A stretch of DNA of 6,919 nucleotides from an uncultured Brachyspira sp. (lineage in GTDB: Bacteria; Spirochaetota; Brachyspiria; Brachyspirales; Brachyspiraceae), in the NCBI GenBank assembly GCA_934725655.1, contig CAKVCJ010000098.1, positions 1-6,919 of the forward strand, given 5' to 3'. Position 1 is the stretch's first letter. Each line of letters begins with the position of its first letter. Both the position numbers and the translations under genes were made by a program. Below, one piece after another: positions 1 to 6,183 of the stretch. Under the pieces are notes generated by a model. It did no database searches and was not told the origin of the DNA. It worked only from the letters and a program-made list of their open reading frames with translations.

Positions 1-2
1 TT

Positions 3-53
3 GAAAAACAATTGGAAATTATATATAATTTAGCAAAAAAGGAGCTTTTTTAG
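3..53 (+). CDS. Possible C-terminal end of an upstream gene (5' truncated)
   Basis: Frame 3 is open from the window edge to a TAG at 51-53 and encodes 16 residues (EKQLEIIYNLAKKELF) with the Lys/Glu/Ile/Leu-rich, helical look of a genuine protein tail. The stop lies 47 nt before the PTS IIA start, a plausible intergenic distance for an upstream partner in the same transcript. Sixteen open codons are weak evidence in AT-rich DNA, and no family can be recognised. The A-run and T-run around 35-51 (a 7-bp stem with a 3-nt loop) fall inside these last codons, so they may simply be coding sequence and not a terminator. Confidence 0.35.
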   Translation, partial: EKQLEIIYNLAKKELF

Positions 54-100
54 TTATCTGGGCCAGCCCCAATAATTATATATATTAGGAGATTATAATT

Positions 101-421
101 ATGACTGAAGAACAAGAAAAGTTTATGGAGGAGAATGTATTTCCTATTATTAGTTTAGCAGGAGAAAGCAAAGGTTTAGCTTATGAGGCTTTAAGACTTG
201 CTAAAGAAAGAAAGTTTGATGAGGCATCAGAAAAGATGAAAGAAGCTGATGAGTTATTATTAAGATCTCATGAGTTTCAAACAAATCTTATAACGAGAGA
301 AGCTAATGGCGAAAAGATAGAAATAACAATGCTTTTTGTACATGCTCAGGATCATTTAATGACAGCTATGAGTGAAAAGAATCTTATAAAAGAGATGATA
401 GAGATATTGAAACAGAAATAA
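101..421 (+). CDS. PTS lactose/cellobiose-family IIA component
   Basis: Cytoplasmic phosphocarrier of the sugar phosphotransferase system. Known for the family: it takes a phosphate from HPr on a histidine and passes it to the cysteine of a IIB protein, driving uptake of a beta-linked disaccharide (lactose, cellobiose or chitobiose class); members form trimers of three-helix bundles. Seen: the 106-aa length is typical. The signature VHAQDHLM at residues 80-87 carries the phosphorylated His81, and Asp84 matches the residue that binds the central metal ion in family structures. Helices are evident around 4-35, 38-67 and 79-104. The start is set by AGGAG at 87-91, 9 nt before ATG. No IIB or IIC gene follows; the next gene is an unrelated oxidoreductase, so its partners lie upstream or elsewhere. 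The sugar cannot be told from IIA alone. Confidence 0.95.
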   Translation: MTEEQEKFMEENVFPIISLAGESKGLAYEALRLAKERKFDEASEKMKEADELLLRSHEFQTNLITREANGEKIEITMLFVHAQDHLMTAMSEKNLIKEMIEILKQK

Positions 422-500
422 TATTTTTAATAGCAGAAAGTATTTTATTTATTCTATATTATATAATTATAAAAATACAGTTTTAATTAAAGGAATTTTT

Positions 501-1514
501 ATGACATATAAAGAGATTATAGAAGCAGCAAAAGACTGCATGGGTTTTTGTAAGGCTTGTGCTGTATGTAATGGCAGAGTATGCCGAGATTGCATGCCTG
601 GGCCTGGTGCTAAGGGAATAGGGGATGTTGCTATTAGAAACTATGATAAATGGAAGGAGATAAGACTCAATATGGATACAATATCATCAAATGAAGATGT
701 TGACACTTCTTTTGAGTTATTTGGTAAAAAATTTAAGTATCCTATATTTGCAGGCCCTGTTGGGGCAGTTAAGCTTCATTACGGTAATAAATATGAAGAA
801 GAAGAATATAATGATATATTGGTAAAATCTTGTGCTGAGTCTGGCATTACAGCTTTTACTGGGGACGGCACTAATCCTAATGTAATGATTGCTGCTACTA
901 CTATGATAAAAAAACAAAATGGTATAGGCATTCCAACTATAAAGCCTTGGAATATAGATGTTATAAAAGAAAAAATGAAGCTTGTTGCAGATTCCAATGC
1001 TTTTGCGGTTGCTATGGATGTTGATGGTGCGGGGCTGCCTTTTTTGAAAAATCTTACTCCAAAGGCAGGAAGTAAAACTGTTGATGAATTAAGACAGATA
1101 AAAGAGATTGCTAAGAGACCGTTTATAATAAAGGGAATCATGACTGTGAAAGGAGCTAAAAAAGCAGTTGAGGCTGGTGCTGATGCTATAATAGTCTCTA
1201 ATCATGGAGGAAGAGTTCTTGACCAGTGTCCTTCTACTGCGGAAGTTTTGCCTGAGATAGTTGATGCTGTTAAGGGAAAAATAAAAATATTAGTAGACGG
1301 CGGTATTAGAAGCGGTGCCGATATATTAAAGGCTCTTGCTATTGGTGCTGACGGGGTGGTTATTGCGAGAACTTTTGTTATAGCTGTGTATGGAGGAGCA
1401 GAAGAAGGGGTTAAATCTTATGTTGCTCAATTGGGGGCTGAACTTGAAGATGCTATGACTATGTGCGGCGTTCACAGTTTAAAAGAAATAAATAGAGATA
1501 TTGTAAGATTTTAA
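501..1514 (+). CDS. FMN-dependent alpha-hydroxy-acid oxidising family protein with Cys-rich N-terminus
   Basis: A TIM-barrel flavoenzyme of the glycolate oxidase / lactate dehydrogenase / lactate oxidase superfamily, 337 aa. Family chemistry is oxidation of an L-2-hydroxy acid to a 2-oxo acid with FMN; the true substrate here is unknown. Seen: the barrel lysine Lys211 (FIIKGIMT), the catalytic signature SNHGGR with His235 and Arg238, the FMN-phosphate loop DGGIRSG from Asp266 (Arg270), and Ala-Arg at 289-290. The strand carrying a substrate-binding Arg in glycolate oxidase reads MDVDGAG here (172-178), so ligand contacts differ. Residues 13-31 hold six cysteines (13, 17, 20, 23, 28, 31), suggesting a metal or Fe-S site ahead of the barrel. 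The type 2 isopentenyl-diphosphate isomerase fold is related but is a less good match. RBS AAAGGA (489-494) lies 6 nt before ATG. No convincing terminator separates it from the IIA gene 79 nt upstream, so co-transcription is possible. Confidence 0.9.
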   Translation: MTYKEIIEAAKDCMGFCKACAVCNGRVCRDCMPGPGAKGIGDVAIRNYDKWKEIRLNMDTISSNEDVDTSFELFGKKFKYPIFAGPVGAVKLHYGNKYEEEEYNDILVKSCAESGITAFTGDGTNPNVMIAATTMIKKQNGIGIPTIKPWNIDVIKEKMKLVADSNAFAVAMDVDGAGLPFLKNLTPKAGSKTVDELRQIKEIAKRPFIIKGIMTVKGAKKAVEAGADAIIVSNHGGRVLDQCPSTAEVLPEIVDAVKGKIKILVDGGIRSGADILKALAIGADGVVIARTFVIAVYGGAEEGVKSYVAQLGAELEDAMTMCGVHSLKEINRDIVRF

Positions 1515-1539
1515 TTTTTTAATTTTTATAGACCAATTT

Positions 1540-1592
1540 AAACTCAATATTAAAGAGAAATTAAAAGGCTCTTTATATTGAGTTTATTTTTT
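1540..1592 (+). terminator. Rho-independent terminator after the FMN oxidoreductase
   Basis: The left arm at 1540-1557 (AAACTCAATATTAAAGAG) pairs with the right arm at 1569-1585, with one unpaired base in the left arm and an 11-nt loop. A T-run at 1587-1592 follows. It sits 25 nt after the stop codon and is one of the clearest terminators in the window. Confidence 0.9.
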
Positions 1593-1804
1593 ATTATTCT
1601 TTTATAAATATTAAAATATTATTTAATGGGCAATTTAGAATATTAATGATTTTGAAAATAAAATATAGTTGTAATAATTATTAGTTTTATTATGATTTTA
1701 TAGTTTTTATTGATTATATTTGATATTTAGTTATAATGTGTGAGATTTGTTTTTTTATATATATTAATATATTAAAAAATATTTTAAATTGTATATAAAT
1801 ATGT
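1593..1804. other. AT-rich intergenic stretch, no gene seen
   Basis: Together with the flanking terminator and promoter, the gap between the oxidoreductase and thioredoxin is about 400 bp. This part is almost entirely A and T with no open frame preceded by a ribosome binding site, no tRNA-like fold and no repeat shared with the rest of the window. It probably serves as the insulating upstream region of the thioredoxin promoter. Confidence 0.6.
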
Positions 1805-1840
1805 AGTTATGTTTATTTAGTTTTTAAAATTAACATAACT
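1805..1840. promoter_or_regulatory. Inverted repeat just upstream of the trxA -35 box
   Basis: Arms AGTTATGTT (1805-1813) and AACATAACT (1832-1840) are perfect 9-bp inverted complements separated by 18 bp. The right arm ends 3 bp before the putative TTGACA. The position suits an operator for an activator or repressor of thioredoxin, or a cruciform-prone AT element. No known regulator's site is recognised, and AT-rich DNA yields such dyads by chance, so this is an inference from position and perfection. Confidence 0.35.
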
Positions 1841-1843
1841 CTA

Positions 1844-1872
1844 TTGACATTTATTAAAATTATGTTTAGATT
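1844..1872 (+). promoter_or_regulatory. Likely sigma-70-type promoter of trxA
   Basis: A perfect TTGACA -35 hexamer at 1844-1849 is followed after 17 bp by TAGATT at 1867-1872, which matches 4 of 6 bases of TATAAT. TTATAT at 1871-1876 is an alternative -10 with a poorer 21-bp spacer. Transcription would start around 1880, giving a short leader before the RBS at 1899-1904. The upstream gene is closed by a terminator, so thioredoxin needs its own promoter. Confidence 0.55.
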
Positions 1873-1912
1873 ATATACCAACATTAAATATCGCTAACGA
1901 GGGGATTATAAT

Positions 1913-2230
1913 ATGTCAGTACAAGAATTAAAATCAGATAATTTTGAGAGTGCAATATCATCAGATAAAGCAACTTTAGTAGATTTTTTTGCAGAATGGT
2001 GCGGACCTTGTAAGATGCAGACACCTGTTTTGCATAAGGTTGCAGATGCTAATTCTGATAAGATGAATTTTGCTGCTGTAAATGTTGATGAGGCAGAAGA
2101 GATAGCTGCTAAATATGGTGTTCAGTCTATACCTACTCTTATGGTTTTTAAAAATGGCGAAATTGTGAAGAGAGCAGAAGGCATGAAAAATGAAGCTCAG
2201 TTAAAAGAATGGCTTAAAGAGTATCTATAA
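1913..2230 (+). CDS. trxA: Thioredoxin
   Basis: Small cytoplasmic protein-disulfide reductase, 105 aa, the usual length. Seen: the active site WCGPC at residues 29-33 with redox cysteines Cys30 and Cys33, the buried aspartate Asp24 in VDFFAEW, the cis-proline Pro74 in SIPT, and the C-terminal Gly-containing strand near 80-90, all in standard order. Known role: reduced by thioredoxin reductase, it supplies electrons to ribonucleotide reductase, peroxiredoxins and other targets. No reductase gene is in the window. The start follows GAGGGG (1899-1904) by 8 nt. It is flanked by its own promoter and a strong terminator, so it is probably monocistronic. It might serve a dedicated partner such as a reductase complex elsewhere in the genome, but the sequence looks like a generic thioredoxin. 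Confidence 0.98.
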   Translation: MSVQELKSDNFESAISSDKATLVDFFAEWCGPCKMQTPVLHKVADANSDKMNFAAVNVDEAEEIAAKYGVQSIPTLMVFKNGEIVKRAEGMKNEAQLKEWLKEYL

Positions 2231-2249
2231 AATATTTTAATAAAAAATT

Positions 2250-2284
2250 AAAAGCCTGATTTTTTTTAAATTAGGCTTTTTTTT
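2250..2284 (+). terminator. Rho-independent terminator after trxA
   Basis: AAAAGCCTGATTT (2250-2262) pairs with AAATTAGGCTTTT (2268-2280) as a 13-bp stem with one G-T wobble and a T5 loop, and the T-run continues to 2284. It lies 19 nt after the trxA stop and separates trxA from the next operon. Confidence 0.93.
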
Positions 2285-2331
2285 ATTTTAAATTAATATA
2301 TAATTTAATTATGTTTATTTAAGGGGTAGTT

Positions 2332-3978
2332 ATGTTTAGTACGAATAATACATTAATTGAGAGATTGTCTTCAAGATTAAGAACCACAAAAACTGAAATT
2401 AATAAACTTATCAATGAATTATTTTCTAGTATTACTCCATATGTTTTAAATAATAAAGTTTTTTATATGTATGAGTTGGGGTATATATATTTAGATAAAA
2501 ATTATAATATAATATTTAGAAGTTCTGATATGTCTTTCGATGCTTCTTTGAATACTATCACTGAAAAATATGATACAGTAAAAAATAGAGCTATTAAAAA
2601 AAAATTGTATGAAATGATTTTTGAAAATATCAGGCATTTGGTTGATAATGGAGAGAAGGTATATATAGAAAATTTTGGTACTTTCTTCCACGATGATGGA
2701 TATGTGAATTTTGAAAAAGATAGAACTTTGCTTTACTTAGTAGAGATGAAAGTTCAAAATATTAAAAATAAATATTTAGGATACAATAAACTAATAGATA
2801 AATTATATTCTATGAAAAAAAATTCAGATAAAAAACTAATTAAAGATGAAATTAGTAATTTATTTGATAATATTGCTTCTTTAGTTTTGGAGAAAAAGGT
2901 ATTTTTTATTTATGAAGTTGGAAATATTTTTATTGATAAAAATTACAATATAGCTTTTAAAAGTGCTGATATGTGTTTTGATGCCTCACTTTATAGTATT
3001 ATATCTAAGATTGATGATGTTGATGAGAGATTAGAAAAGAAAAAATTTTTTGAGGCAGTTTTTGAAAATATTAGACATTTTGTTTATCATAATGAGAGCA
3101 TTTGTATAGATAATTTTGGTATTTTCTTTTATAATAAGGGGTATATAGATTTTACTCCTGATGCTGTTTTTATTAATAGAGTAGATAATAAATTCTTTAA
3201 TGAAAAAGCCGCTATTTCTAATACTGCTGAAAAAACATTGGAAATGAAAGATTATACTAAAGATGAATTATTAGATATAGCAAATATTTCCGGCAAAAAG
3301 ACAAAATCTAATAATAAAACTAATGAGAAAAAAGAGACTAAAAATAATTTTATTTTATTAAAAATAGCAGCTGTAATAATTGTTTTTATAGCCATTGTTA
3401 TTATGATTGCTTTAAATTTTAGCAGCAACGGAATTAACAATGTAGATAATGAGAAACTATATAATATAGTAAATGGTTATTTCACAAATGTTAATACTGC
3501 AAGTTCATCTTATACTATATCAAATGATATGTATTATTGGGATATAGCAAAAGAGGTATACGGCAATGCTACCTATTGGCCTATAATATCTGTTTATAAT
3601 AAATATGATATTATCACTCCAATAAAAAAAGGAAATAAAATAACTTATAAATTGCTTCCAAAATTTTGTAATATAGAGGATTTAAGAGCATTTGAAAATA
3701 GCTTATCAAAATCTTTTATTAAAGTTTATCCTATTTTACAAGACGGAAAAAAATATAATCATGCTATGTGGTCATTAAAATTAGCTGCTTATTATGATAT
3801 AAGAGTATTTAAAGATAATACTAACTCAATATCAAATGAAACATATACCAAAGTATTGTCAGAACATTCTGGAATTAATAATTTATTATATAAACTAAAC
3901 AGATATAATAAAATAACAAAAAATCCTTTTATTTCATTTGTAGAAATAATCAAAGAGAATGCTAAATATCGCAAATAG
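2332..3978 (+). CDS. HU/IHF-like repeat protein with one membrane span and periplasmic LysM domain
   Basis: A 548-aa protein whose layout suggests a link between a cytoplasmic, possibly DNA-bound, partner and peptidoglycan. Seen: four HU-like lobes in two tandem pairs, A1 (about 7-75), B1 (80-137), A2 (151-220) and B2 (225-285). A lobes carry DKNYNI (55-60 and 202-207) and SFDASL or CFDASL; B lobes carry FENIRH (97-102 and 244-249) and NFGTFF or NFGIFF (114-119 and 261-266), matching the HU 'GFGTF' turn. None has the long basic arm with its RNP-type tip. A Lys/Asn-rich linker (321-339) precedes one hydrophobic span (340-361), implying N-in, C-out. Residues 394-443 read as LysM (YTIS, WDIAKEVYGN, WP, then a Leu-Leu-Pro end). 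Residues 445-548 are unrecognised and helical. RBS AAGGGG (2321-2326) lies 5 nt before ATG. First gene of a three-gene operon. Architecture confidence is high; function is inferred. Confidence 0.85.
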   Translation: MFSTNNTLIERLSSRLRTTKTEINKLINELFSSITPYVLNNKVFYMYELGYIYLDKNYNIIFRSSDMSFDASLNTITEKYDTVKNRAIKKKLYEMIFENIRHLVDNGEKVYIENFGTFFHDDGYVNFEKDRTLLYLVEMKVQNIKNKYLGYNKLIDKLYSMKKNSDKKLIKDEISNLFDNIASLVLEKKVFFIYEVGNIFIDKNYNIAFKSADMCFDASLYSIISKIDDVDERLEKKKFFEAVFENIRHFVYHNESICIDNFGIFFYNKGYIDFTPDAVFINRVDNKFFNEKAAISNTAEKTLEMKDYTKDELLDIANISGKKTKSNNKTNEKKETKNNFILLKIAAVIIVFIAIVIMIALNFSSNGINNVDNEKLYNIVNGYFTNVNTASSSYTISNDMYYWDIAKEVYGNATYWPIISVYNKYDIITPIKKGNKITYKLLPKFCNIEDLRAFENSLSKSFIKVYPILQDGKKYNHAMWSLKLAAYYDIRVFKDNTNSISNETYTKVLSEHSGINNLLYKLNRYNKITKNPFISFVEIIKENAKYRK

Positions 3979-3980
3979 GG
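3976..3980 (+). promoter_or_regulatory. Ribosome binding site of nnr overlapping the upstream stop codon
   Basis: The only purine-rich site before the nnr ATG is TAGGG at 3976-3980, whose first three bases are the stop codon of the HU-LysM gene. The spacer to ATG is 9 nt. This weak site sharing bases with a stop suggests that nnr translation is coupled to ribosomes terminating on the upstream gene. Confidence 0.6.
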
Positions 3981-3989
3981 TTTATTTAT

Positions 3990-5528
3990 ATGAAAGTTGT
4001 AAGTACGGAAGAATTAATTGCTATAGATAAAAAAACAACAGAAAAGATTCCTTCAATACTTTTGATGGAGCATGTGGCTTTAGATATATTTAATTTATTA
4101 TTAGAGAGATATGCTGAAACGCTTAATAATCATTTTGTGCATATATTTTCATCTGTTGGCGGAAATGGAGGCGATGGTTTTGCTGTTGCGAGGTATTTAA
4201 TAAAAAATGGATATAATGTAAATGTTTATATTACTGGTAATTTAGATAAAGTTAATAAAGATACTTATGCTAATTTCAATATATTAAAATCTATGAATGT
4301 TGAAATAAAGTATTTGGGAAGTGAAGAGAATGTTTATGAAGCCATTGAGCTGATAGAAGAAAATGACATAGTTTTAGATTCACTATTCGGCACAGGCGGA
4401 AGAAGACCTTTAGGCGGAATACAAAAGCTTTTAGTAGATAGTTTAAATGAATTAAATATTATAAGAATAGCTATAGATATACCTTCTGGTTTATATTCAA
4501 AGATTGATGAGAGTTCTAATAGTTGTTTTAAGGCGGATGAGACTTATACTGTATGTTTTGCTAAGGACATTATGTTTTTATATAATACGAGGGAATATAT
4601 TGGGGATTTATTTATAATAAAATCAATATTTCCACAGAGCATATTAGATGAAGCTTCTTATGCTGCTAATTTGATAGATTATGATGAGAATATAGATATA
4701 GTAAGGAGTGCTTTTTATTCTAAGAGAGAGCAGGGGAAACTTGCCATAGTATGCGGAAGCTATGAATATACAGGAGCTTGCATACTATCTGCAAAGGCTG
4801 CTTATAGGAGCGGGGTAGGGTATATTAGACTTTATGTTCCTAAGGCAATATTGCAAATTGTAAGAAATGCTGTAATGATAGATATGCCTGAGATTGTTGT
4901 TATAGGCGTTGGGGGAGATGACAATAAATATTTTACAGCAGATGATTTATATATTGCAGATGATATAAATAAGAGCGACGCTTGTATAATAGGCTCTGGT
5001 ATTGGCAGAGATATGTCTACAGAGGTTTTTATTAATTCTATATTAAAGCAAATAAATATTCCAACAGTTATAGATGCTGATGCTTTATATTTGATGTTTC
5101 AAAGCACTTTATCAGAATTGGATAGTAACTTCTTACTTACTCCGCATATTTATGAGTTTGAGAAACTTATTGGTATTAATCATATAGAAGCTTTAAGTAA
5201 TCCTTATAATGCTTTAAGAAAGTTTAGAGAAAGTACTAAGGCTAATATAATATTAAAAGACGCTGTAAGTTTTTTGATGAATGATGATGATATATATATA
5301 AATTATAATCCTACAGTTTCTATGGGCAAAGCAGGAATGGGCGATGTGTTGGCTGGTTTTGTTGGAGCTTTTTTGGCAAGAAAATTACAAATGCTTGAAG
5401 CTTCAAAGTTAGCATTAATATTGCAGTCAAAAAGTTTTTTAGAGGCCAGTAAAAAGTTAGGCAATGATTCTGTTCAGGCAAAAGATGTTGCTTATTTTCA
5501 ATCAAAAATATTAAAGAGGATGATGTAA
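3990..5528 (+). CDS. nnr: Bifunctional NAD(P)H-hydrate repair enzyme (epimerase + dehydratase)
   Basis: Cytoplasmic metabolite-repair enzyme, 512 aa, the usual length of the fusion. Known role: the N-terminal NnrE part interconverts R- and S-forms of damaged NAD(P)H hydrate, and the C-terminal NnrD part dehydrates the S-form back to NAD(P)H using ADP or ATP. Seen in NnrE (about 1-215): GGNGGDGFAVAR from 57, FGTGGRRPLGG (133-143) and AIDIPSG with Asp163. Seen in NnrD (about 240-512): KREQGKL (246-251), CGS and YTGA (255-263), IGSGIG (334-339), DADAL (362-366), LTPH (383-386) and the AGMGDVLAG loop (448-456) with catalytic Asp452. The usual 'GNNGGDG' of NnrE has Gly58 in place of the first Asn. 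It starts 11 nt after the HU-LysM gene and its stop lies 1 nt before the next start, so it is the middle gene of the operon. Confidence 0.95.
   Translation: MKVVSTEELIAIDKKTTEKIPSILLMEHVALDIFNLLLERYAETLNNHFVHIFSSVGGNGGDGFAVARYLIKNGYNVNVYITGNLDKVNKDTYANFNILKSMNVEIKYLGSEENVYEAIELIEENDIVLDSLFGTGGRRPLGGIQKLLVDSLNELNIIRIAIDIPSGLYSKIDESSNSCFKADETYTVCFAKDIMFLYNTREYIGDLFIIKSIFPQSILDEASYAANLIDYDENIDIVRSAFYSKREQGKLAIVCGSYEYTGACILSAKAAYRSGVGYIRLYVPKAILQIVRNAVMIDMPEIVVIGVGGDDNKYFTADDLYIADDINKSDACIIGSGIGRDMSTEVFINSILKQINIPTVIDADALYLMFQSTLSELDSNFLLTPHIYEFEKLIGINHIEALSNPYNALRKFRESTKANIILKDAVSFLMNDDDIYINYNPTVSMGKAGMGDVLAGFVGAFLARKLQMLEASKLALILQSKSFLEASKKLGNDSVQAKDVAYFQSKILKRMM
5513..5520 (+). promoter_or_regulatory. 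Ribosome binding site that decides the TTG start of the last operon gene
   Basis: AAAGAGGA lies inside the last codons of nnr, 9 nt before the TTG at 5530. It is the best Shine-Dalgarno near this gene. The first in-frame ATG is codon 26 and has no comparable site, so TTG is the preferred start. Confidence 0.75.
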
Positions 5529-5529
5529 A

Positions 5530-6072
5530 TTGGCAAGAGAGGTATATGACCCAAAAAAAACCGAATTAGAGTTTTATAATATTAAACCGCCGCACACTCC
5601 AAAGATGCCTAAAATACCAAGAAGCCCTAATATATTTTCTAAGAGATGGTTTATGCTTCTTTACGGAGGATTTCTCACTATTGTAGTGATATTGTTTTTT
5701 GCAAATAGGGCTGGGTTATTTGATAATATAGAGTTTTTTAGAAAGTTTAAATCTCCTATCACTACTAAAATTAATAATATAGATTCTAAGAACCCTGAAG
5801 TAGTAGTGGCTACTATAGAAGTTAATAATTTTAATTATACCAATTCAAGTACAATAGAAGAATTGAATGCAAGCGTATCATTATATAATAATAAAAAACT
5901 TATCTTTACAGGCAATGACAAATTTTATAATGTAATGTTTCCAGTAGGGCAGCGTATTGGTTTTAGAATGCCTTTTGATAAGAATTATTGGAAAAAAGCA
6001 GATAGGATGTTAATAGTTTTAGATATAGATGATAATTTCATACACAGCAATTTTGTAAGAATTAGAAGATAG
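5530..6072 (+). CDS. Single-pass membrane protein of unknown function, TTG start
   Basis: I do not recognise this 180-aa protein. Seen: a cytoplasmic N-terminus of about 38 residues, rich in proline and lysine (IKPPHTPKMPKIPRSP at 18-33), then one hydrophobic span at about 41-58 (from FMLLYGG to ILFF), then a region ending in Arg-Arg. The Lys-Arg at 38-39 before the span predicts N-in, C-out. Residues 88-180 alternate hydrophobic and polar residues in a beta-sandwich-like way (VVVATIEV, NASVSLYN, GFRMPFD, LIVLDID), loosely like small extracytoplasmic beta domains such as FxLYD; that is only a resemblance. It begins with TTG 1 nt after the nnr stop, with a good RBS inside nnr, so it is translated as part of the operon. 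Like the first operon protein it is anchored by one span with a domain outside, which hints at a shared place at the envelope. No signal-peptidase or lipobox cysteine is evident. Confidence 0.75.
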   Translation: MAREVYDPKKTELEFYNIKPPHTPKMPKIPRSPNIFSKRWFMLLYGGFLTIVVILFFANRAGLFDNIEFFRKFKSPITTKINNIDSKNPEVVVATIEVNNFNYTNSSTIEELNASVSLYNNKKLIFTGNDKFYNVMFPVGQRIGFRMPFDKNYWKKADRMLIVLDIDDNFIHSNFVRIRR

Positions 6073-6183
6073 CAATTTTTGGTGCATACCTAAACAATTA
6101 TATTTTTAATATATATATTTTTTTATGAAGATGAAAATGTTAATTATTTATATATATTAAAATATGTATTAAATAATAAATCC
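6073..6183. other. AT-rich spacer after the operon, no clear terminator
   Basis: The DNA between the operon's last stop and the first repeat is AT-rich, with runs such as the T-run near 6118-6124. The best dyad is TTTGGT-gcat-ACC near 6077-6091, too short and interrupted to call. Transcription may end within the structured repeat that starts at about 6184. Confidence 0.5.

Noticed and set aside
35..51. AAAAAAG-gag-CTTTTTT hairpin as a terminator
   Set aside because: The stem is nearly all A-T with a 3-nt loop, and it coincides with the probable last codons of an upstream reading frame; not strong enough to call.
59..70. GC-rich patch TGGGCCAGCCCC before the PTS IIA gene
   Set aside because: It stands out in AT-rich DNA but the only stem (GGGC with GCCC) leaves a 2-nt loop, and no known binding site is recognised.
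440..478. GTATTTT / AAAATAC dyad and TATAAT (462-467) between the IIA and FMN-enzyme genes
   Set aside because: The dyad is all A-T apart from one G-C pair and has no T-run after it, and the -10-like hexamer has no acceptable -35 at 16-18 bp. Neither a terminator nor a promoter can be supported.
717..1141. Minus-strand open frames opposite the FMN enzyme gene
   Set aside because: They are shadows of a strongly recognised plus-strand gene, lack ribosome binding sites and have no domain similarity. The same applies to minus-strand frames opposite the HU-LysM and nnr genes.
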